DNA of 11,888 nucleotides from JARIHD01 sp035629475 (GCA_035629475.1 DASPHS010000056.1:1-11888), one strand, 5' to 3'. Numbered from the stretch's first letter, positions 1 to 6,554 are shown. A program made the numbers and translations. The notes: a model not told the origin generated them from the sequence alone.

Positions 1-84
1 ACATTTGGTCTAAGCATCGCTGAGTTAGAGCGCGCTCGGCCGTCCCCCAGCGCGCTCTAACTCAGCGATGCTTTGACCAAATGT
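1..84. repeat. Long inverted repeat, 36-bp arms with 12-nt loop
   Basis: Bases 1-36 and 49-84 are reverse complements with a single mismatch (T at 11 opposite the T at 74). They flank a 12-nt GC-rich spacer at 37-48. The left arm begins at the first base of the window, so the palindrome may extend further left. As RNA or extruded DNA it would form one very stable hairpin. No T-rich tract follows on the plus strand. On the minus strand the downstream side lies outside the window, so a terminator role cannot be judged. It is in the intergenic space beyond the 3' end of the PfkB-family gene. An assembly fold-back artefact is possible, though the mismatch and the spacer argue somewhat against it. 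Confidence 0.9.
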
Positions 85-198
85 TGGCTCAGCTGCTCCC
101 AATGCTAACGACAAATAGCGAGTCATAATTTTCTACCTCTAGCTTACCATAAGCGTCGTGCCCAATCCACGAACTCAAGGGTTTTGTATGTGCGTGCA
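85..198. other. Intergenic stretch with no recognisable gene
   Basis: This is non-coding sequence between the long hairpin and the structured repeat. I see no convincing open reading frame, promoter pair or tRNA. A weak short hairpin (cgtg/cacg) lies around 157-171. Nothing else is supportable. Confidence 0.5.
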
Positions 199-283
199 GC
201 TCGGGATGAAAGAGGAGCACCGCAAGTGAACGGTACTTCAGTACCGAGAGCGCGGAGCACATCTCTTTCGCCCGAGATGTGCC
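199..283 (-). repeat. Structured dispersed repeat, left copy
   Basis: This 85-bp stretch matches 11796-11880 over its full length, by eye at about two-thirds to three-quarters identity and with one compensating 1-nt insertion/deletion pair. Read on the minus strand it can fold as a long interrupted hairpin: ctcggg with cccgag, aaagag with ctcttt, ccgc with gcgg, and a cggtac/gtaccg tip. The 5' part can instead form a local hairpin, gcacatctc with gagatgtgc, which uses the same bases as the outer stem. Several differences from the other copy keep the pairing intact. The element starts 12 nt past the stop codon of the PfkB-family gene, so it would lie in that gene's 3' untranslated region if transcribed from there. 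Strand assignment is a guess. It could be a repeat of REP or MITE type or a structured RNA. Confidence 0.7.
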
Positions 284-295
284 ATGTACAAGGCC

Positions 296-1297
296 CTAAG
301 CCAGTTTTTTGGGGTGGTAGTTTTTGGGCGCATGGTGCAAGAAACGCAGCAGTTCGCGCTCAGACAGCAGACCTGATTGCGCACCAACCTTTTGGACGAC
401 ACTCATAGAGTTAATAGGTGCCCAGGTCAACGCGTCTTCCAGGCTCAGGCCCTTGGCAATTGCTGCCACTAAGGTTGAGGCGAATGAGTCACCGGCACCC
501 GTACGGTCAACAGGAGCAGCAGGGTCCGGATATAACGGCATGCTGTAACGGTTGGCGCCATCAGAAGCGTATGCTCCGTCTGGGCCATCGGTAATAATGA
601 CTGTCTTTGGCCCCAGCTTGTGCAGGTGGTCAAATAAGTCGTGCAGGTCCTCGTGCTTGCCGCCGCCAACGTAGGCAGCCTCTTCGCGGTTGAGTACAAG
701 TACTTCGGTTTGCTCATAGAGCTTTTTGAGGCGCTTGGTGCCGGCCTGCATCTGGAAGGTGCCGGGCTGGAACGCCAGCTTGACGCCAGGGTTTTCGTCC
801 AGCCATTCAGAAACTTCATCATGGTAATCGATAGCGTGCTCACTGATTGAGCTGAAGTATACCCAGCGAGGGATTTCCGTTGGCTTGAACTTTGGCCAGC
901 GATAGTCGTACTCCTCGTGCTTGATGAGGATAGTACGCTCATCCTTGTACCACAGCACATAGTGGTAGTTACTCTTTTTACCAGGGTTGATGTGCATGAA
1001 ACGAGTATCAACCTTTTGCTTGTGCAGCGCAGCAATCATGCCGCGGCCGGCTTCATCGCCACCGACATTGGCTGCAAAGCCTGTCTTCAGGCCTAAGCGT
1101 GCAAAAGCAACAGCAGCGTTAGCGGCGTTGCCCACGCCTTCGATAATCTCTACGTGGTCAAAAGGCAGCTTGGTAGCGAACGGCATAGCCAGCCACTTTC
1201 CGTGCTCATTTTCATAAGCAACAGCTTGCTTATCCAGCAGCTTGATAAAAGCGTCGGTTACTACGTCCCCTACGCTCAGAATATCAATTTGTCCCAT
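296..1297 (-). CDS. PfkB-family (ribokinase-like) carbohydrate kinase
   Basis: A 333-residue cytoplasmic kinase that transfers phosphate from ATP to a sugar or sugar phosphate; the substrate cannot be read from the sequence. It shows the N-terminal PfkB signature GNAANAAVAFARLG (56-69), a following GFAANVGGDEAGRG segment, an NREE motif at 203-206 and the C-terminal signature DRTGAGDSFAS (264-274). Asp270 is the expected catalytic base and GAGD the anion hole. Length is normal for the family. The ATG at 1297 follows a purine-rich GTAGGGG with almost no spacing. It has its own promoter and lies just downstream of class II aldolase and its terminator. This context makes a phosphofructokinase-like or pentose-kinase role attractive, but that is inference. 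Adenosine kinase and other family members remain possible. Confidence 0.9.
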   Translation of the reverse strand: MGQIDILSVGDVVTDAFIKLLDKQAVAYENEHGKWLAMPFATKLPFDHVEIIEGVGNAANAAVAFARLGLKTGFAANVGGDEAGRGMIAALHKQKVDTRFMHINPGKKSNYHYVLWYKDERTILIKHEEYDYRWPKFKPTEIPRWVYFSSISEHAIDYHDEVSEWLDENPGVKLAFQPGTFQMQAGTKRLKKLYEQTEVLVLNREEAAYVGGGKHEDLHDLFDHLHKLGPKTVIITDGPDGAYASDGANRYSMPLYPDPAAPVDRTGAGDSFASTLVAAIAKGLSLEDALTWAPINSMSVVQKVGAQSGLLSERELLRFLHHAPKNYHPKKLA

Positions 1298-1335
1298 CCC
1301 CTACTCTTTCTTTTACACTGTAGTTATTTGATTCT

Positions 1336-1364
1336 ATTGTGCCAGACAACAACCATAAGCGCAA
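1336..1364 (-). promoter_or_regulatory. Promoter of the PfkB-family kinase gene
   Basis: On the minus strand a -35 box TTGCGC (1359-1364) is followed by a 17-bp spacer and a -10 box CACAAT (1336-1341). Transcription would start about 30 nt before the ATG at 1297. The 12 bases containing the -35 box (1356-1367) are identical to those at 9479-9490 in front of GAPDH, where the spacer is also 17 bp and the -10 also contains ACAAT. The -10 is only a fair match to consensus. Confidence 0.55.
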
Positions 1365-1367
1365 TAT

Positions 1368-1395
1368 AAAAGACCGGCGGGGAGGCCGGTCTTTT
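1368..1395 (-). terminator. Rho-independent terminator after class II aldolase
   Basis: The 11-bp perfect stem aaaagaccggc (1368-1378) pairs with gccggtctttt (1385-1395) around a 6-nt loop. It begins 17 nt past the stop codon of the class II aldolase. The A/T end of the stem gives a U-run on the minus strand, and it is immediately followed by the -35 region of the next gene. The symmetric A/T run could let it work in both directions. Confidence 0.88.
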
Positions 1396-1412
1396 GGCAG
1401 CAGACGTTGTGA

Positions 1413-2327
1413 TTACGGCCGTGCTTTTCCTGTGGAGTTAAAGGAGTCGAGCTTGGACTCCACGACAGCCTGGACAGCCGGCACGACGTGCTTACCGGTT
1501 AGTTTGGCTACCGAGTATTCGCTGGGGTTGTCCTGGAGGACCTGCAGCAGCGTGTCGTGGTACGCAATACGCATATCGGAATTGATATTGATCTTCGTGA
1601 CACCAATCCGTACCGCTTCTTCAAAGTAGTGGCCAGGTGTGCCGCTACCGCCATGTAAGCTGATGTTGCAGTCGGTGGCGTCACGCAAGCGCTGCAACAG
1701 CTCAAGGTCAAGTTCCTTGGGCACGGGGTATTTACCATGCAGGTTGCCTACCGCGGCCGCAAAAGTGTCAATGCCTGTAGCGTCAACGAAAGCTTTCATA
1801 CCTTCAGGGGTACTAAACGTCTTCTTAATTTCTTCGTAGTCAATGCCTTCGGTGTGCAAGTTGGAGCTGCCACCAAAGTAATGTGGCTCGGACTCAACAA
1901 GTGCACCAGTTTTTTTGGCGTATTCGACGACTTCACGGGTTGCAGCGATAATCTCCTCATCAGTCGCTTCGTGATTGGCTTGTGACACATCGATATGGAT
2001 AAATTCAAAACCGGCATCAATGCCCTTTTTGGCTGCTTCGACAGTAGGCGAATGGTCAAGGTTGACGTAGATTTCCACACCGTACTCTGCCTTAAAGTTA
2101 TCGACCATATCACGCACGTTCTCGATGCCGATGTCATCGACTTCGCCCTGGCTGACTTCAACCAGTACCGGAGCGTTCTTGGCCTTTGCCGCCAGTACGA
2201 CAGCCTTCAGTGTGGCTTCGTCGTCCAGGTTAAATGCTCCGAACGCGTAATGTTCCGCACGGGCGCGTGTCATGCTCTCGCGAGCTTTGGCACAGTTTGC
2301 TTGTATTTCTTGTAATGTTAATCCCAT
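1413..2327 (-). CDS. fba: Class II (metal-dependent) fructose-bisphosphate aldolase
   Basis: A 304-residue cytoplasmic lyase that reversibly splits fructose 1,6-bisphosphate to DHAP and glyceraldehyde 3-phosphate using a divalent metal. The family pattern is clear: NLDHSP (89-94, catalytic Asp91 and metal ligand His92), GNLHGKYP (194-201, ligand His197), SLHGGSGTP (223-231, ligand His225) and TKININSDMR (244-253) for the phosphate. I chose the ATG at 2327 rather than an in-frame TTG 12 codons earlier, because that TTG falls inside the -35 box and the encoded extension is not family-like. The ATG lies 7 nt after a -10 box, so the mRNA is probably leaderless. A related ketose-bisphosphate specificity (tagatose, sedoheptulose) cannot be excluded. 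It is followed by its own terminator and preceded by the class I isozyme. Confidence 0.93.
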   Translation of the reverse strand: MGLTLQEIQANCAKARESMTRARAEHYAFGAFNLDDEATLKAVVLAAKAKNAPVLVEVSQGEVDDIGIENVRDMVDNFKAEYGVEIYVNLDHSPTVEAAKKGIDAGFEFIHIDVSQANHEATDEEIIAATREVVEYAKKTGALVESEPHYFGGSSNLHTEGIDYEEIKKTFSTPEGMKAFVDATGIDTFAAAVGNLHGKYPVPKELDLELLQRLRDATDCNISLHGGSGTPGHYFEEAVRIGVTKININSDMRIAYHDTLLQVLQDNPSEYSVAKLTGKHVVPAVQAVVESKLDSFNSTGKARP

Positions 2328-2334
2328 ATGCGCA

Positions 2335-2363
2335 AGTATAAGCGGTAATGGGTATTGCCGCAA
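2335..2363 (-). promoter_or_regulatory. Promoter of class II aldolase gene (leaderless type)
   Basis: On the minus strand, -35 TTGCGG (2358-2363), a 17-bp spacer, then -10 TATACT (2335-2340, five of six consensus bases). Only 7 nt separate the -10 box from the ATG at 2327, so the predicted transcription start falls at or next to the A of the start codon. The -35 box overlaps the U-tract of the upstream terminator. Confidence 0.7.
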
Positions 2364-2392
2364 ATAAACAGAGAGCCCCTTACGGAGCTCTC
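2361..2392 (-). terminator. Rho-independent terminator after class I aldolase
   Basis: On the minus strand, a 9-bp stem (2384-2392 with 2371-2379, one G-U pair) closes a 4-nt loop and is followed by the U-rich tract TGTTTATTTG (2361-2370). It starts about 20 nt past the stop codon of the class I aldolase gene. The tract runs into the -35 box of the class II aldolase promoter. Confidence 0.82.
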
Positions 2393-2412
2393 ATGGTAAT
2401 CAGTTTGGCCAA

Positions 2413-3474
2413 CTATAGGTCCTGCGCGTGTGACACGAAGGTGTCGTTCGCCAGAGCGCCCTCGTTGAGTTCACCCTTGGCGGCCGCACTGGCCAGGTCG
2501 AGCTGCTGTTTGAAGAGTTCCTTGGCTTCGTGTACCGCATCAGGATCTGCAGCCCAGGCCTTCAAGACTGGGTCCTGGAGGGCGCGGGAGTACGAGAAGG
2601 TAACGCCCCATGGGTGCGGACCACGCTGTGCGATCTTGTTCAGGTTGATAAGGGCATCGGCTGGCTTCTGGCCGCCACTCAGGAACACGACGCCACCGAC
2701 ATCACCAGGGACGTGTTCACGTAGTACGCGGACCGTCCGGTCAGCTACATCGTCGTGGTTGATAGGCGTGCCGCTATCCTTGCCTGGCAGCACCATACTG
2801 GTCTTAAGAATCAAACCTGGCAGATGTACACGGAAGGCCCGCAACGTCTGGAACAGGATGTCCAAGGTATGAGCCAATACTTGCTCACATTCTTCGATGG
2901 AATGCTTGCCGTCGAACAGCACTTCCGGCTCTACCAGGGGCACGATGCCAGCCTCCTGACAGATACGGGCATAGCGGGCAAGCGCTAACGTGTTAGCGCC
3001 GATGCATTCATCAGTTGGCCAGATAGAACCGTTATCGCTGTCATTGATGGTAATGACCGCGCGCCACTTGGCGAACTGTGCACCTGCAGCAGCAAAAGTA
3101 GCCATGCGCTCTGGCAGGCCGTCGAGGCCCTGGGTTACCTTTTCACCCGGGAAGCCAGGCAGGTCAACCAAGCCTTTGTCGACCTTGATACCGGGCATCA
3201 CACCATGCTGTTTCAGGTACTCCCGGAATAGTTGGCCATGCTTGGTGCTTTGGAAAAGTGTTTCCTCAAACAGGATAACACCGCTCATGATGTCTTCGGC
3301 ACCTGGTGCGGTCAGCAGGATTTCACGGTAATCACGCCGTGATGTTTCCGTGCAGCGCACGCCGAGGGCGTCGAAACGCTTTTCGCAGCTCGCGTTACTT
3401 TCATCAGCGGCGAGCAGGCCCTTGCCGTGGCCCACTAATGTCTTGGCAATGTGCTCGAGTTTGTCGGTATTCAT
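2413..3474 (-). CDS. Class I (Schiff-base) fructose-bisphosphate aldolase
   Basis: A 353-residue cytoplasmic enzyme with the same reaction as the class II gene beside it, but a lysine Schiff-base mechanism without metal. Diagnostic segments are GLLAADESNAS (19-29), GVILFEETLF (65-74), GIKVDKG (95-101), the KWRAVI strand (136-141), LVEPEVL (180-186), LILKTSMV (221-228) with the expected Schiff-base Lys224, and FLSGGQ (264-269). Length matches eukaryotic-type class I aldolases. The C-terminus is SHAQDL rather than ending in the tyrosine that assists catalysis in the vertebrate enzymes. The ATG at 3474 lies 9 nt from a TATACT box and has no Shine-Dalgarno sequence. Downstream is a terminator, upstream the EamA transporter. 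Identification is firm; the physiological split between the two aldolases is unknown. Confidence 0.94.
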   Translation of the reverse strand: MNTDKLEHIAKTLVGHGKGLLAADESNASCEKRFDALGVRCTETSRRDYREILLTAPGAEDIMSGVILFEETLFQSTKHGQLFREYLKQHGVMPGIKVDKGLVDLPGFPGEKVTQGLDGLPERMATFAAAGAQFAKWRAVITINDSDNGSIWPTDECIGANTLALARYARICQEAGIVPLVEPEVLFDGKHSIEECEQVLAHTLDILFQTLRAFRVHLPGLILKTSMVLPGKDSGTPINHDDVADRTVRVLREHVPGDVGGVVFLSGGQKPADALINLNKIAQRGPHPWGVTFSYSRALQDPVLKAWAADPDAVHEAKELFKQQLDLASAAAKGELNEGALANDTFVSHAQDL

Positions 3475-3483
3475 AATAACTAC

Positions 3484-3489
3484 AGTATA
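3484..3489 (-). promoter_or_regulatory. -10 box before class I aldolase
   Basis: The minus strand has TATACT 9 nt before the ATG at 3474. I see no good -35 hexamer at 16-18 bp (TGGTGT at 17 bp is poor), so this call rests on the -10 alone and on the same TATACT-to-ATG spacing seen at 2335 and 7271. The 75-nt gap to the transporter gene shows no terminator hairpin, so read-through from the transketolase unit is also possible. Confidence 0.4.
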
Positions 3490-3549
3490 CAGCTTATGCT
3501 AAAACGACACCATTATTGCATGTAGTTGATTAGTATGTCATAGCATCGG

Positions 3550-4425
3550 CTAGACGTTTAAAAACATGAGGGCGACGCCCATGCCGGCAATCACCGAGGC
3601 GGCTATTTTACGCTGCAGGAACTCATGTTCTTTCAGTATTAGGGCGCCCAGGAACGATACGAATAAAGGCCGCAAACCGGCAAGCACAATCGCTAGCGAT
3701 AAGCTACGGAAGAAGATAAGACTGGCTATGAACCCGCCAGCTGTTGCAGCCTTGCTCAAGCCCGTGCCTATCAAATGTGGCAGTGCCCGCTTATGAAAAA
3801 TGTCTTTGAAGTGGCTGCGTCTGAATGTAAGGGCGAGCAGTACAGCCAAAGCCGTCTGCATCCCCCAGCCCCAGACGACGAATGACTCGCCGCTCATAAA
3901 ACCCAGCAAGTACTTTTGAATAATCATCGATATTGCCAGGAAGACCCCGCTCAAGAGCGTGAAGCCCGCACCCCATGTCCAATGTTTACGCTGCTTCTTG
4001 CTCAGCCGTACGGAGAGGGCGTATACAATAGCACCAACAACCACTGCCGCGCCCAACACTTGCTGGACCGCCAAGCGCTCGTCGAGCAACCATACGGCAC
4101 CCAGGATAGCCACGATTATATTCACCGTAGCCATAAGCGATCCCATAGCAGCATCCATATAGCGCAGACCCATGTAAAAAAAGACAGGATTAAGTGTGAG
4201 TGTTACGCCGGCCAATGCCAGTAGGAACCAATGCTCCGTCAGAGCAGCCAAGTGAATGTTCCCCATTGCCAATACTACCGGCAGTGTAAGGACGTACATA
4301 CATACGAAAACTGCTGCCAGTACTTGGAACTGCGCCTTAGGAACTATGGTTGCCAGTTTGCGCAGACCGATAGCCATAAAGGCGCCACTGATATTTTGGG
4401 CTAATACTAATGCTATGGGAGCCAT
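3550..4425 (-). CDS. EamA-domain (DMT superfamily) membrane transporter
   Basis: A 291-residue inner-membrane protein with about ten hydrophobic segments (near 2-20, 34-54, 66-84, 93-113, 122-138, 152-169, 181-200, 216-236, 243-262 and 273-290). They form two EamA repeats split by the basic loop RLSKKQRKHW (140-149). Each repeat ends in the typical pattern of an acidic turn and a glycine-rich helix (LLDERLAVQQVLGAAVVVGA at 113-132, LKEHEFLQRKIAASVIAGMG at 264-283). Substrate is unknown; the superfamily moves amino acids, nucleotide sugars, sugar phosphates and other metabolites. It starts 36 nt after the transketolase C-terminal subunit with no visible terminator and no clear Shine-Dalgarno before its ATG, so it is probably cotranscribed. 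The context suggests a link to sugar-phosphate metabolism, but that is inference. Confidence 0.88.
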   Translation of the reverse strand: MAPIALVLAQNISGAFMAIGLRKLATIVPKAQFQVLAAVFVCMYVLTLPVVLAMGNIHLAALTEHWFLLALAGVTLTLNPVFFYMGLRYMDAAMGSLMATVNIIVAILGAVWLLDERLAVQQVLGAAVVVGAIVYALSVRLSKKQRKHWTWGAGFTLLSGVFLAISMIIQKYLLGFMSGESFVVWGWGMQTALAVLLALTFRRSHFKDIFHKRALPHLIGTGLSKAATAGGFIASLIFFRSLSLAIVLAGLRPLFVSFLGALILKEHEFLQRKIAASVIAGMGVALMFLNV

Positions 4426-4461
4426 TGTTTGTTTCTTACTGTTTGTTAGTGCAGGAGACGC

Positions 4462-5442
4462 TTACTTTTTGCGAGCAAGTGCTTGATGGGCAGCAAGGGC
4501 AATGTGCGTGGCAGTCAGATTGAAGTGCTCCATAAGCTGTGACGGTTCACCCGATTCACCAAACTGGTCACGCATGCCGACACGCTGCATTGGTGTTGGC
4601 AGCTGTTCGCCGAGGAGTTCAGCGACTGCGCCGCCCAGCCCACCGGCAACCTGTGCTTCTTCAGCAGTTACAACGGCTCCCGTTTTACCGACACTGGTCA
4701 GAATGGTTTTTTCATCCAAAGGCTTGATGGTTGGCACGTGAATCACTTCGGCTTGCACGCCATCTTTTGCCAAAATTTCTGCAGCTACCAGAGCCTGGTA
4801 GGTCATAACACCGGTTGCAATAATGGTGACGTCCTGACCGGGGCGGAACACATACGCCTTGCCAATCTCAAATGGCGTATCGGCAGTAGTAATAATCGGC
4901 GTCGCCTCACGGGCTAAACGCATATAGTTGGGGCGTGCATCCTTAGCCATAGCCAAAGTCATTTTTTCAGCTTCCACGCTATCGCAAGGCGCCAGCACGA
5001 CCATGTGAGGGAGTGTGCGCATGATAGCCAGGTCTTCAAGCATCTGGTGGGTGGCCCCGTCCGGCCCCACACTGACACCGGCATGGGAGCCGATAATCTT
5101 GACTGGCTGTTCGTTCAAACAAATAGTGGTGCGAATCTGCTCCCAGTTGCGGCCAGGGCTGAAAGCGGCATAACTGCTGACAAAAGGAATCTTGCCCATA
5201 GCCGCCATGCCGGAACCGACAGTCACCAGGTTCTGCTCGGCAATGCCGATTTCTACAAAACGATCAGGAAAGGCATCGCGGAATAGGTTCATCTGCGTAC
5301 TGCCGGTCAGGTCAGCACAAGCGGCGGTCACGTGCTCGTCACGCTTGCCAGCCTCTAAGAGACCAAGCCCAAACCCCTTACGGATAGGCTCACTTTTAAT
5401 ATCTTTGGATCGTACGTCATCTACTAAGTGCATATCTGTCAT
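4462..5442 (-). CDS. Transketolase, C-terminal subunit
   Basis: A 326-residue protein equivalent to the pyrimidine-binding and C-terminal domains of transketolase, which moves two-carbon ketol units between sugar phosphates with thiamine diphosphate. The motif GIAEQNLVTVGSGMA (66-80) contains the Glu69 expected to activate the cofactor. GSHAGVSVGPDGATHQ (118-133) and the following LEDLAIMRTLP are also family hallmarks. The C-terminal domain follows from about residue 190. A GGGAG-type Shine-Dalgarno (GGGAG, 9 nt before ATG) supports the start at 5442. It lies 23 nt after the N-terminal subunit gene, and the two together (612 residues) approach a single-chain transketolase, so they should form one heteromeric enzyme. 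Splitting is known in archaea and many bacteria. 1-Deoxyxylulose-5-phosphate synthase shares the fold but fits less well. Confidence 0.92.
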   Translation of the reverse strand: MTDMHLVDDVRSKDIKSEPIRKGFGLGLLEAGKRDEHVTAACADLTGSTQMNLFRDAFPDRFVEIGIAEQNLVTVGSGMAAMGKIPFVSSYAAFSPGRNWEQIRTTICLNEQPVKIIGSHAGVSVGPDGATHQMLEDLAIMRTLPHMVVLAPCDSVEAEKMTLAMAKDARPNYMRLAREATPIITTADTPFEIGKAYVFRPGQDVTIIATGVMTYQALVAAEILAKDGVQAEVIHVPTIKPLDEKTILTSVGKTGAVVTAEEAQVAGGLGGAVAELLGEQLPTPMQRVGMRDQFGESGEPSQLMEHFNLTATHIALAAHQALARKK

Positions 5443-5465
5443 CTGTTTATTCTCCCTAGCTCCAG

Positions 5466-6326
5466 CTAGTCGTGAGCCTCGCTCTTAATGCGGCCCTTCA
5501 ATGTGCGCAGTTCTTTCAATGCCAGTTTGGCCTGGTCTGCGTTTGGTGGTACGCCATGCCAGTAAAAATCATATTCCATAAAGTCGACGCCCTTGCCCGG
5601 GATGGTATGCGCCAGGATAACCACTGGCTTTTCAACAATTGCCTTAGCCATTGCACAAGCATCAATGACGGCTTCGATATCGTTGCCGTTAACTTCCAGG
5701 ACATGCCAGCCAAAGGCTTCCCACTTGGCTTTCAGGTCTTCCAGGGGCATGACCATTTCGGTGGGGCCATCAATTTGGATGTTGTTACGGTCGACGATTG
5801 CGGTCAGGTTGCTCAGCTTCTCTTTTCCGATGAGCATGATAGCTTCCCAAATATTGCCTTCGTTCAACTCACCATCACCAGTTACGACGTATACATGACG
5901 AGAGCGGTTTTTATCCATGCGCAAAGCAAGTGCCATGCCGGCGGCTTGGCTCAGGCCACAACCAAGTGGCCCACTGGTCGTCTCCAATCCGGGCAATTTG
6001 GTCCGTTCAGGGTGGCCCTGCAGGCGTGAACCGAGTTTGCGGAGGGTAAGCAGTTCTTTCTTATCAAAGTAGCCGGCATGTGCCATAGTAGCGTACTGCA
6101 CGGGGACACAGTGCCCGTTGCTGAGCAGGAATAAATCCCGTTCTTCCCAGGTAGGGTTTTCGGGGTCATGCTTCATAACGTTGAAGTACAGCGCCGTGAA
6201 AATATCCGCGAGGCCGAGCGGACCAGCTGAGTGGCCGCTACCCGCTTCGAGTAACATTTTGATAATATCCTGGCGGATTTCGTTGGCCTTGAGCTCCAAC
6301 TCCGGGATTGCATATATGTGTCTCAT
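5466..6326 (-). CDS. Transketolase, N-terminal subunit
   Basis: A 286-residue protein equivalent to the pyrophosphate-binding domain of transketolase. It has GSGHSAGPLG (29-38), a GH pair at 71-72, GHPE (104-107), the thiamine-diphosphate motif beginning GDGELNEG (150-157) and closing with NN (181-182), and HTIPGKGV (240-247). The FYWHG segment (254-258) supplies another active-site histidine. It is first in the run of minus-strand genes with transketolase C-terminal subunit and transporter, and a -35/-10 pair is seen upstream. The ATG at 6326 follows a GAGG only 2 nt away, so the ribosome binding site is suboptimal, but no better start exists before the conserved LELKANEIRQ. Role: non-oxidative pentose phosphate interconversion together with the adjacent C-terminal subunit. 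Confidence 0.93.
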   Translation of the reverse strand: MRHIYAIPELELKANEIRQDIIKMLLEAGSGHSAGPLGLADIFTALYFNVMKHDPENPTWEERDLFLLSNGHCVPVQYATMAHAGYFDKKELLTLRKLGSRLQGHPERTKLPGLETTSGPLGCGLSQAAGMALALRMDKNRSRHVYVVTGDGELNEGNIWEAIMLIGKEKLSNLTAIVDRNNIQIDGPTEMVMPLEDLKAKWEAFGWHVLEVNGNDIEAVIDACAMAKAIVEKPVVILAHTIPGKGVDFMEYDFYWHGVPPNADQAKLALKELRTLKGRIKSEAHD

Positions 6327-6361
6327 ACCCTCGTCTTTTTGCTTACGCTTCTTTTACTTTA

Positions 6362-6390
6362 ATAGTACATTGTCATGACATTTAACTCAA
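6362..6390 (-). promoter_or_regulatory. Promoter of the transketolase transcription unit
   Basis: Minus strand: -35 TTGAGT (6385-6390), 17-bp spacer, -10 TACTAT (6362-6367). The leader to the ATG at 6326 would be about 30 nt. It lies just past the terminator hairpin of the epimerase gene, which fits a new transcription unit. Confidence 0.6.
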
Positions 6391-6416
6391 AGTGAAATGA
6401 GCACTCACAAAAGTAA

Positions 6417-6439
6417 TGAAACTGCCAGCGGCAGTTTCA
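6417..6439 (-). terminator. Terminator hairpin between epimerase and transketolase genes
   Basis: A perfect 10-bp stem (6417-6426 with 6430-6439, tgaaactgcc/ggcagtttca) has a 3-nt loop and is followed on the minus strand by TTACTTTTGTG. The tract is moderately U-rich. It is downstream of the epimerase gene and its REP-like element, and upstream of the transketolase promoter. Confidence 0.72.
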
Positions 6440-6451
6440 CAGTCAGCTCTT

Positions 6452-6549
6452 CGTCATTGCGGGTATGACCCGCAATCCAGTAAGAGATACCAGGCAATGC
6501 TTGCGCGGAATATTTTATTACTGGGTCCTGCATCAAGTTCAGGATGACG
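6452..6549. repeat. REP-like palindromic element, full copy
   Basis: This 98-bp element has outer ends cgtcat (6452-6457) and atgacg (6544-6549). Inside are a tgcgggt/acccgca hairpin (6458-6474), a ccagtaa/ttactgg stem (6477-6483 with 6518-6524), a small gcaa/ttgc hairpin at 6494-6504 and a tcctg/cagga hairpin (6526-6544). The whole could fold as a branched cruciform. It starts 5 nt past the epimerase stop codon. Its right 38 bases recur at 11730-11767 with two mismatches, and 8294-8374 has the same architecture with different arm sequences. Confidence 0.8.
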
Positions 6550-6554
6550 GGGCC

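Noticed and set aside
1..84. Telomere-resolution (protelomerase) palindrome or CRISPR remnant
   Set aside because: The 12-nt asymmetric spacer does not fit a resolution site, there is no direct-repeat array, and no matching enzyme gene is visible.
199..408. Small plus-strand coding frame beginning near 184
   Set aside because: It runs through the structured repeat and into the antisense of the kinase gene, with no ribosome binding site or protein-like composition.
469..1035. Second minus-strand frame inside the PfkB-family gene
   Set aside because: It is a shifted-frame shadow, rich in Ser, Thr and Arg, while the true frame carries intact kinase motifs.
2328..2363. Twelve-codon N-terminal extension of class II aldolase from an in-frame TTG
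   Set aside because: The TTG is the -35 hexamer, and the transcript predicted from TATACT at 2335-2340 would not contain it. The extension has no family similarity.
5472..6029. Plus-strand frame of 185 codons opposite transketolase N-terminal subunit
   Set aside because: It is a shadow of the transketolase gene, with no plausible start signals.
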